The position numbers and the translations under genes are program-made. A stretch of DNA of 7,074 nucleotides from Capsulimonas sp. (lineage in GTDB: Bacteria > Armatimonadota > Armatimonadia > Armatimonadales > Capsulimonadaceae). The DNA lies in the NCBI GenBank assembly GCA_025963815.1, contig JAOQAA010000134.1, positions 1 to 7,074 on the forward strand. Direction: 5' to 3'. This document shows, one piece after another, positions 1 through 4,618 of this stretch (its first letter is position 1; each line of letters starts with the position of its first letter). The notes beneath the pieces are model-generated. The model was not told the DNA's origin, did no database searches, and saw nothing but the letters and a program-made list of their open reading frames with translations.

Positions 1-909
1 ACTCCATTTCTCGATTCCACGTCGGTGATGGAACTGAACGCCGTTCCCGAGCATTTACTGGTACTAGGCGGTGGGTACATCGCGCTGGAGTTTGCGCAGA
101 TGTTCCGGCGCTTCGGCAGCGCGGTGACGATCGTGCAGCGGTCCGGACAGCTGCTGGGACGCGAGGATCAGGATGTGACGGATGATGTGCTGAAGATCGT
201 CCGCGAGGACGGGATCGAAGTTTTGCTCAGCGCCCAAGCGCAAAGCGTCGAAGGGAATGCCGATGGCGTGCGTCTGACGGTGAAGATCGACGGTGAGGAG
301 CGCGTGCTTTCGGGTTCGCATCTCTTGGTGGCGACGGGGCGCAGGCCAAACACGGACCGCCTGGGCGCGGATGCGGCCGGAATCGCGCTGGACAAACAGG
401 GAAATATTATTGTGAACGACCGGCTCGAAACGAGTGTTTCCGGTGTCTATGCTATGGGCGACGTCAAAGGCGGCCCGGCGTTCACGCATATCTCTTACGA
501 CGATTTTCGGATCTTAAAAGCGAACCTGCTGGACGGCGGCCGGCGCTCGGTGACGGACCGGCCGACGCCCTATACGGTGTTCATCGATCCGCAGCTCGGT
601 CGTGTCGGCTTATCCGAGACGGAAGCGAAGGCGCTGGGGATCGCTTACAAAGTTGCGAAACTGCCGATGTCGAGTGTTGCGCGCGCCCTGGAGACGGATG
701 AAAGCAGGGGCTTTATGAAGGCGCTCGTGGACACGGACAGCGGTCAGATCCTGGGCGCCGCCATTCTCGGACTGGACGGCGGCGAAGTCATGGGCGCGCT
801 TCAGATCGCGATGATGGGCAAGCTGCCCTATACGGCGCTGCGTGACGGAGTATTCGCGCATCCCACATTGATGGAGTCGCTCAACAATCTTTTTCTCACG
901 CTCGACTAA
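1..909 (+). CDS. FAD-dependent pyridine nucleotide-disulfide oxidoreductase, 5' truncated (mercuric reductase-like/RclA-like family)
   Basis: The reading frame is open from the first base, so the true start lies outside the window; 302 residues are visible (a full family member is about 450-480). Visible parts are the NAD(P)H-binding Rossmann motif [10 protein letters not shown] near residues 22-31, the second FAD contact SGVYAMGD near 141-148, and the C-terminal dimerisation domain from about residue 190 ([20 protein letters not shown]). The catalytic pair of the glutathione-reductase superfamily is present as HPTxxE (His287, Glu292, counted from the window edge). The protein ends in FLTLD and lacks the C-terminal Cys pair of true mercuric reductase MerA, so the 'mercuric reductase' name common for homologues should not be taken literally. 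The N-terminal FAD domain with the redox Cys pair is not visible, so the substrate (metal, disulfide, reactive chlorine product or other) cannot be told. It lies 38 bp upstream of egtB on the same strand with no T-tailed terminator between, so cotranscription is likely. Confidence 0.9.
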   Translation, partial: TPFLDSTSVMELNAVPEHLLVLGGGYIALEFAQMFRRFGSAVTIVQRSGQLLGREDQDVTDDVLKIVREDGIEVLLSAQAQSVEGNADGVRLTVKIDGEERVLSGSHLLVATGRRPNTDRLGADAAGIALDKQGNIIVNDRLETSVSGVYAMGDVKGGPAFTHISYDDFRILKANLLDGGRRSVTDRPTPYTVFIDPQLGRVGLSETEAKALGIAYKVAKLPMSSVARALETDESRGFMKALVDTDSGQILGAAILGLDGGEVMGALQIAMMGKLPYTALRDGVFAHPTLMESLNNLFLTLD

Positions 910-931
910 ACAGGCGCTCGCGCCATGCGAT

Positions 932-938
932 AGAAAGG
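932..938 (+). promoter_or_regulatory. Ribosome binding site of egtB
   Basis: AGAAAGG ends 9 nt before the ATG at 948 and supports that start. The 38-bp gap before egtB also holds a small GGCG/CGCC hairpin (913-924) with no T-tract, so it is not a convincing terminator. Confidence 0.7.
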
Positions 939-947
939 TCAACCTGT

Positions 948-2243
948 ATGTCGTCTGCTCTCGTCGCTCCTCACAAGGAGCGGAACGCCGCGCTTGCCGT
1001 GCAATATGAAACCGTGCGCGCCTTCACGGAAAAGATCTGCGCGCCACTCGTGACGGAAGATTACGCCATTCAATCCATGCCGGACTGCAGTCCGGCGAAG
1101 TGGCATTTGGCGCACACCAGCTGGTTTTTCGAGACGTTCGTCTTGAAGGCGGTCGATCCCAGCTACCAATCTCCCCACGCGCAGTACGATTTTCTCTTCA
1201 ACTCGTACTATAACAGCGTCGGCGACCGGCACTGCCGCGCCAAGCGCGGCCTGATCTCACGTCCGACCGTCGATGAGACATATACCTACCGTGCCCATGT
1301 GGACGAGGCGATGCGCGCCTTCTTCACAGCCGGCGCGCCGGATCTGGTCGCGCAGATGCTGCCCGTGATCGAGATCGGTCTGCACCACGAACAGCAGCAT
1401 CAAGAGCTTATGGTCACCGACCTCAAGCATATGTTCTCGGAAAATCCTTTGCTTCCGGTCTATCGCCATTGCGAAACGCCGATTCCCGCAGCTGTTCCGG
1501 AACGGACCTGGATCTCCTTCGAAGGCGGTCTGGACTGGATCGGTCATGAGGGCTCGGATTTTTCCTACGACAACGAAGGGCCGCGCCATCAGACGTTTTT
1601 GCAGCCGTTCCAGCTGGCGTCGTGTTTGACGACCGCAGGCGAATACCTCGCCTTTATCGAGGACGGCGGATATCGGCGCCCCGAATTCTGGCTGGCCGAA
1701 GGCTGGAGCATCGTGCAGGCGCGCGGGTGGGAGGCGCCGCTGTACTGGGAGCGCCAGGGCGACGGGAGCTGGACGCAGATGACGCTGTCCGGACCGCGCC
1801 CGGTGGACCCGTCGGAACCCGTATGCCACGTCAGCTTCTTTGAGGCCGAGGCATATGCAGCCTGGGCCGGCGCGCGTCTTGCGACCGAGGCTGAATGGGA
1901 AGTCGCCGCGAGGGGCGTCGCCGTGGAAGGCAATTTTGTCGAGAGCGAGCGCTTCCATCCCGCCCCGTTGACCGGCGACGCGCCCGGGCTGCGTCAGATG
2001 TTCGGTGATGTGTGGGAGTGGACGCAAAGTCCCTACACCCCGTATCCCGGATACCGCGCAGCGCCCGGCGCCCTTGGGGAATATAACGGCAAATTTATGT
2101 CCAGCCAATACGTGCTGCGCGGCGGCTCCTGCGCCACCTCCCAGACCCATATTCGATCGACCTATCGGAACTTCTTCTCCCCAGACGCCCGCTGGCAGTT
2201 CATGGGCATTCGACTAGCAAAGGATGACACATGCCGATTGTAG
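948..2243 (+). CDS. egtB: Ergothioneine biosynthesis protein EgtB (hercynine oxygenase / sulfoxide synthase)
   Basis: This non-haem iron enzyme of 431 residues couples hercynine to the sulfur of cysteine or gamma-glutamylcysteine using O2. This is the C-S bond-forming step of ergothioneine synthesis, in the cytoplasm. The N-terminal DinB-like domain (about 15-170) carries the expected iron ligands: His56 in WHLAH, and His147 and His151 in the HX3HXE motif HHEQQHQELM. The C-terminal formylglycine-generating-enzyme/sulfatase-modifying fold (about 185-426) shows GGLDWIG, HVSFFEAEAYAAWAGARL, the FGDVWEWT block near 352-359, LRGGSC near 390-395, and the ending RNFFSPDARWQFMGIRLA. The length is normal for the family and no break is seen. 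The start is set by AGAAAGG 9 nt upstream. Its end overlaps the egtD start. Tandem tyrosines Tyr87-Tyr88 (NSYYNSVGDRH) recall the active site reported for the cysteine-using EgtB of Chloracidobacterium; this is from memory, so the thiol substrate is inferred rather than seen. Confidence 0.96.
   Translation: MSSALVAPHKERNAALAVQYETVRAFTEKICAPLVTEDYAIQSMPDCSPAKWHLAHTSWFFETFVLKAVDPSYQSPHAQYDFLFNSYYNSVGDRHCRAKRGLISRPTVDETYTYRAHVDEAMRAFFTAGAPDLVAQMLPVIEIGLHHEQQHQELMVTDLKHMFSENPLLPVYRHCETPIPAAVPERTWISFEGGLDWIGHEGSDFSYDNEGPRHQTFLQPFQLASCLTTAGEYLAFIEDGGYRRPEFWLAEGWSIVQARGWEAPLYWERQGDGSWTQMTLSGPRPVDPSEPVCHVSFFEAEAYAAWAGARLATEAEWEVAARGVAVEGNFVESERFHPAPLTGDAPGLRQMFGDVWEWTQSPYTPYPGYRAAPGALGEYNGKFMSSQYVLRGGSCATSQTHIRSTYRNFFSPDARWQFMGIRLAKDDTCRL
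2219..2224 (+). promoter_or_regulatory. Ribosome binding site of egtD inside the end of egtB
   Basis: AAAGGA lies 6 nt before the ATG at 2231, within the last codons of egtB. It fixes the egtD start upstream of the egtB stop (2241-2243) and implies translational coupling. A second in-frame ATG at 2246 (residue 6) has no comparably placed site. Confidence 0.7.
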
Positions 2244-3253
2244 AGATGACGCGCGCCGCCGCGCACGCCGCCGATTCCAAGGCCGCTGTGGCCAATGCCC
2301 CAGAATCTTCTTCGGAGACCGCCGACTTTTACGCTGAGGTGATGGCGGGACTGACCCTGCCGGTGAAAACCCTGCCCTGCAAGTACTTCTACGATGAGCG
2401 CGGCTCGCAGCTCTTCGACGAGATCTGTGAGCTGGACGAATACTATCCGACTCGCACGGAAGCCTCGATCATGGAGCGCCACGCCAAGGAAATGGCGGCG
2501 CTGCTCGGTCCCGACTGCCGTCTGGTGGAGTACGGCAGCGGCAGCAGCACCAAAACGCGGATCTTATTGGACAGCGCGCCGGACCTCGCCGCCTATGTCC
2601 CCGTCGATATCTCCCGGGTCCACTTGCACAAAACCGCCGAGGGTCTGCGCCGCCGTTATCCCCAGCTGGAGATTCTGCCGGTCTGCGCCGACTACACCAC
2701 TCCGTTCGCTCTGCCGGAGCCCGCGCGTTCGGCCTCGCGCACGGTCGCGTACTTTCCCGGCTCCACCATCGGCAACTTCCATCCGCGTCAGGCGCAATTC
2801 TTCCTCGCCCAGATCGCCGCGTTGTGCGGCGAGGGCGGGGGGCTTCTCATCGGCGTCGATCTGAAAAAAGACCCGGATGTGCTGCACGCCGCCTATAACG
2901 ACGCCAGGGGCGTCACCGCCGCGTTCAATCTGAACGTGCTGGACCGGATCAATCAAGAACTGCGCGGGGAGTTCGACCTGGACAGCTTCGCGCACCACGC
3001 CTTCTACAACGAAGAGCTTGGGCGGATCGAGATGCATCTGGTCAGCCGCAAAGACCAGACCGTGGGGATCTGTGAAGGCGCTGTTACCTTTTCCGCCGGT
3101 GAGACGATCCACACCGAGTGCTCCTACAAATACAGCCGCGAAGACTTTGCCAGTCTCGCCGAATCGGCCGGCTTCCAGGTCAGCCGCTTCTGGACCGATC
3201 CCAGCAAACTGTTCAGCGTGCAGTATCTGACGGTGGCGCCGGTTAAAGAATAA
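2231..3253 (+). CDS. egtD: L-histidine N-alpha-methyltransferase EgtD
   Basis: This cytoplasmic enzyme transfers three methyl groups from SAM to histidine, giving hercynine, the substrate of EgtB. The 340 residues show the family blocks in order: KYFYDERGSQLFDEIC (51-66), YYPTRTEASI (71-80), the SAM-binding motif VEYGSGSSTKT (99-109), FPGSTIGNFHP (175-185), AAYNDARGVTAAFNLN (220-235) and HTECSYKYS (294-302). By alignment from memory with mycobacterial EgtD, Tyr71/72, Asn182, Tyr222, Glu296 and Ser298 match the histidine-binding and catalytic set, so the enzyme looks intact. The first 30 residues are an Ala/Ser-rich extension ahead of the usual domain start. The coding region overlaps egtB by 13 nt at its 5' end and converges with the HAD gene, overlapping it by 11 nt at the 3' end. 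No egtA, egtC or egtE is seen nearby, as in many non-actinobacterial loci. Confidence 0.97.
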   Translation: MPIVEMTRAAAHAADSKAAVANAPESSSETADFYAEVMAGLTLPVKTLPCKYFYDERGSQLFDEICELDEYYPTRTEASIMERHAKEMAALLGPDCRLVEYGSGSSTKTRILLDSAPDLAAYVPVDISRVHLHKTAEGLRRRYPQLEILPVCADYTTPFALPEPARSASRTVAYFPGSTIGNFHPRQAQFFLAQIAALCGEGGGLLIGVDLKKDPDVLHAAYNDARGVTAAFNLNVLDRINQELRGEFDLDSFAHHAFYNEELGRIEMHLVSRKDQTVGICEGAVTFSAGETIHTECSYKYSREDFASLAESAGFQVSRFWTDPSKLFSVQYLTVAPVKE

Positions 3254-3932
3254 CGCCAAGCAGATCTTCAATGCGATCCAGAGTAATGTCGGGTGGCGGG
3301 CCGCAGGTATCGCTCGGCCAGGAGTGGCCGAGGCGCAGCCACGCCGTCCGCATTCCGGCATTGCGCGCTCCCCAGATGTCGTTACGGGGATTGTCGCCGA
3401 CAAAGAGGATCTCAGACGGCGCTATTTCCATCTTGCGAGCCGCCAGCGCAAAGATCTCCGGATCGGGCTTGGCGCATCCGACCAAACCTGAAACGAGGAC
3501 GCAGGCGGCGCCTTCCCCCAGGCCAAGCACGGCAACTTTGCGCGACTGAACCTGCGACCCATTGGTGACGATCCCGTAAGGAATGTGGAAATCACTCAGC
3601 GCCGCCAGCATCGCTCGCGCTTCTGGCTCCACATGCATCTGCGTGAAAAACTGCTCGTAGAACGCCTCCACTGAGGTGGAAAGAGTTCCCGGCGCGGTGG
3701 GATAGCGCTCATGCAGCCGCTGAAAGATCGCCCGCTTCGAGCCGTATCCATGGGCGTCCATGGCGACGATCTCCGCTGTCAGCGCCGCGCGCTCTTCTGT
3801 GTCCTCCAATTTCAAAACTTCATCCAGAAACCAGAGCAGCCAGCGCCCGAACGCCGCCTCGCGGTCGTACAGCGTGTTGTCCAGGTCGAAGAGAACGCCC
3901 TTGGGGTGCGGGAGTAGCTTGAGATCGCTCAT
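3243..3932 (-). CDS. HAD-superfamily hydrolase (probable phosphatase, subfamily IA type)
   Basis: The 229 residues carry all four HAD motifs, numbered from the ATG: motif I DLDNT with nucleophile Asp16 and general acid Asp18; motif II in GIVTNGS (about 120-126); motif III Lys155 in CAKPDPEIF; motif IV FVGDNPRNDIWGA with Asp180 and Asp185. A helical C1-type cap occupies roughly residues 20-110. The protein should be a soluble Mg-dependent phosphatase, but the motifs do not identify the substrate. The ATG at 3932 is preferred over an adjacent in-frame GTG at 3935. No Shine-Dalgarno is visible, and an extended -10 lies exactly 6 bp upstream of the ATG, so the mRNA is probably leaderless. The gene converges with egtD and shares its last 11 bp, so it is not part of the ergothioneine operon. 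Nothing in the sequence ties it to that pathway. Confidence 0.93.
   Translation of the reverse strand: MSDLKLLPHPKGVLFDLDNTLYDREAAFGRWLLWFLDEVLKLEDTEERAALTAEIVAMDAHGYGSKRAIFQRLHERYPTAPGTLSTSVEAFYEQFFTQMHVEPEARAMLAALSDFHIPYGIVTNGSQVQSRKVAVLGLGEGAACVLVSGLVGCAKPDPEIFALAARKMEIAPSEILFVGDNPRNDIWGARNAGMRTAWLRLGHSWPSDTCGPPPDITLDRIEDLLGVIL
3313..3332. repeat. Perfect 8-bp inverted repeat (strong hairpin) inside the HAD gene, just past egtD
   Basis: CTCGGCCA, loop GGAG, TGGCCGAG forms a perfect 8-bp, GC-rich stem with a 4-nt loop. It lies 60 bp past the egtD stop on the plus strand and within the 3' part of the minus-strand HAD coding region. No T-tract follows on either strand, so it is not a canonical intrinsic terminator. 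It could pause polymerase or protect the 3' end of the egt transcript, or it may be a by-product of coding constraint. Confidence 0.45.
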
Positions 3933-3938
3933 CACGTT

Positions 3939-3947
3939 ATTGTACCA
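3939..3947 (-). promoter_or_regulatory. Extended -10 promoter of the HAD gene, leaderless arrangement
   Basis: On the minus strand TGGTACAAT reads as an extended -10 (TG, one base, TACAAT; 5 of 6 matches to TATAAT). The hexamer occupies 3944-3939 and is followed by six bases, so the expected +1 falls on the A of the ATG at 3932. No good -35 is present at 17 bp, as is usual for extended -10 promoters. No ribosome binding site precedes the ATG. Confidence 0.55.
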
Positions 3948-3984
3948 GGCCTTGTCACCACTAGAAGACGCGGCTAGACTTCAT

Positions 3985-3998
3985 GGATCACACGATCC
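3985..3998. repeat. Short perfect inverted repeat in the 120-bp gap between the HAD and Ig-like genes
   Basis: GGATC, loop ACAC, GATCC. An overlapping imperfect hairpin, ATCCGC/GGTGGAT-like with one G-T pair, runs from 3995 to 4010, so the two structures would compete. Both lie downstream of the Ig-like gene and upstream of the HAD promoter on the minus strand. No T-run follows on the minus strand, so a terminator call is weak. The AT-rich stretch 4011-4040 holds nothing else I can name. Confidence 0.35.
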
Positions 3999-4052
3999 GC
4001 CCTGGTGGATGAAAATTCATTTATCTTTTAGTAGTTGCGAATAACGCGTGAT

Positions 4053-4418
4053 TTACTGAGCAGCGGCTCGCGGAGCGGCGGCGATCAGATAAACGTAGAT
4101 GGTGCTCGTTTTGGCGGGATTGGCTTTGCTGGTCGCGGTAATCTGAACGGGATTTTGTGCCGGCAGAGTCATCGGGGCGTGATAATGGCCTGTGGGCGAG
4201 ATGGTCCCGGCAACGGCGCTGCCGCCGATGACACCGCCGGCCGACCAGATCACGTCCCCATTGGAGGAATCGGTCAGCCGCCCTGAAAACTGAAGTGTCT
4301 TGCCAAGCGCCATCGTTGGCGCGCAGGGCGTGATCATGACGTTCTGCGCACGCCTCACACCGGAGGTCGCCTGCAGTAGACTTGGGATAACAATCGCGTA
4401 TTGGTGCATCTTATGCAT
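4053..4418 (-). CDS. Small single Ig-like-domain (bacterial Ig/Big-like) protein
   Basis: From the ATG at 4418 the product is 121 residues. Residues about 27-112 form one bacterial Ig-like repeat of the type seen in large acidobacterial and armatimonadotal surface proteins: VMITPCAPTMALGKTLQFSG, then VIWSAGG, GTISPTGHYHAPM, and VQITATSKANPAKTSTIYV. The N-terminus (MHKMHQ followed by YAIVIPSLL) is only weakly signal-peptide-like and has no clear cleavage site, so export is inferred. The tail is Ala-rich. The start at 4418 is chosen because AAGGGG sits 9 nt upstream; a longer reading frame to 4451 would need a TTG and has no such site. The gene is divergent from the BTAD/NB-ARC regulator across a 200-bp spacer. 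The function is unknown: Ig-like domains usually mediate adhesion or act as structural modules. A solitary repeat is unusual. Confidence 0.65.
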   Translation of the reverse strand: MHKMHQYAIVIPSLLQATSGVRRAQNVMITPCAPTMALGKTLQFSGRLTDSSNGDVIWSAGGVIGGSAVAGTISPTGHYHAPMTLPAQNPVQITATSKANPAKTSTIYVYLIAAAPRAAAQ

Positions 4419-4427
4419 GGTAAACAG

Positions 4428-4433
4428 CCCCTT
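4428..4433 (-). promoter_or_regulatory. Ribosome binding site of the Ig-like gene
   Basis: On the minus strand AAGGGG ends 9 nt before the ATG at 4418. It decides this start over the upstream TTG at 4451. Confidence 0.65.
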
Positions 4434-4451
4434 CTGAATAGAACGTCTCAA

Positions 4452-4469
4452 AACCGCCGCTTCGCGGTT
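4452..4469 (-). other. Hairpin in the predicted 5' leader of the Ig-like gene
   Basis: On the minus strand AACCGC, a 6-nt loop and GCGGTT form a 6-bp stem followed by TTG, so the run of T residues is only four and two of those are in the stem. It would lie about 34 nt upstream of the Ig-like start codon. It could be a weak attenuator or a leader structure; it is too T-poor for a confident terminator. An alternative 4-bp CCGC/GCGG pairing overlaps it. Confidence 0.3.
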
Positions 4470-4513
4470 CTCCAGCGCCGGTCGGCTGCCGGGCGAGAAG
4501 TGAAGACACGATC

Positions 4514-4519
4514 ATTATC
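4514..4519 (-). promoter_or_regulatory. Candidate -10 element of the Ig-like gene promoter
   Basis: On the minus strand GATAAT matches TATAAT at 5 of 6 positions. No recognisable -35 lies 16-18 bp upstream; that position is taken by the CGTGGAC direct repeats, as expected for an activator-dependent promoter. The predicted +1 is near 4507, which gives a leader of about 89 nt to the ATG at 4418. Confidence 0.4.
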
Positions 4520-4527
4520 GTTGGGCG

Positions 4528-4570
4528 TCGTGGACGGAATCGTGGACAAGAGCGAAGGAAATGCGTGGAC
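4528..4570. repeat. Three direct CGTGGAC heptamers in the divergent spacer, candidate SARP-type operator
   Basis: CGTGGAC occurs at 4529-4535, 4541-4547 and 4564-4570, all in the same orientation, with start-to-start distances of 12 and 23 bp, close to one and two helical turns. The first two are part of TCGTGGAC octamers (4528-4535 and 4540-4547). Read on the minus strand (GTCCACG), the copy nearest the Ig-like gene ends 8-9 bp before the GATAAT element at 4519-4514. SARP-family activators are known to bind direct heptamers phased at 11 or 22 bp with the last copy about 8 bp from the -10, and the adjacent gene encodes a protein with that DNA-binding architecture. Confidence 0.55.
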
Positions 4571-4606
4571 GCCCGGCGAATCTAGAAAAATAGTAATAAA
4601 GCGCCC

Positions 4607-4611
4607 GAGGA
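4607..4611 (+). promoter_or_regulatory. Ribosome binding site of the BTAD/NB-ARC regulator
   Basis: GAGGA lies 7 nt before the GTG at 4619. An in-frame stop (TAG, 4583-4585) upstream limits the start to this short interval, and no ATG is available there. The AT-rich run 4581-4600 before it may hold the plus-strand promoter, but no hexamer pair is convincing. Confidence 0.65.
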
Positions 4612-4618
4612 TATAGAA

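Noticed and set aside
1..909. Calling the first gene merA (mercuric reductase)
   Set aside because: The C-terminus lacks the vicinal Cys pair needed for mercury delivery in MerA, and the N-terminal half is not visible.
913..924. Hairpin GGCG/CGCC between the oxidoreductase and egtB as a terminator
   Set aside because: The stem is only 4 bp and no T-tract follows; the egtB ribosome binding site begins 8 bp later.
1257..2150. 297-codon open frame antisense to egtB
   Set aside because: It is a shadow of a GC-rich coding frame. The plus strand encodes an intact EgtB with all family motifs, and the antisense product shows no recognisable domain.
2564..3403. 279-codon minus-strand open frame over egtD and the end of the HAD gene
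   Set aside because: It runs across two well-supported genes on opposite strands and has no domain signature, so it is a compositional artefact.
3933..4052. Hidden RNA gene, CRISPR or mobile-element ends in the intergenic gaps
   Set aside because: I found no tRNA-like cloverleaf, repeated spacer units, terminal inverted repeats with target duplications, or transposase fragments anywhere in the window.
4419..4451. N-terminal extension of the Ig-like gene to a TTG at 4451
   Set aside because: The ATG at 4418 has AAGGGG at 9 nt. The extension would place that site inside the coding region and adds no signal-peptide character.
4543..4548. TGGACA as a plus-strand -35 for the regulator
   Set aside because: It matches TTGACA at 5 of 6 positions but has no -10-like hexamer 16-18 bp downstream, and it is part of the CGTGGAC repeat.
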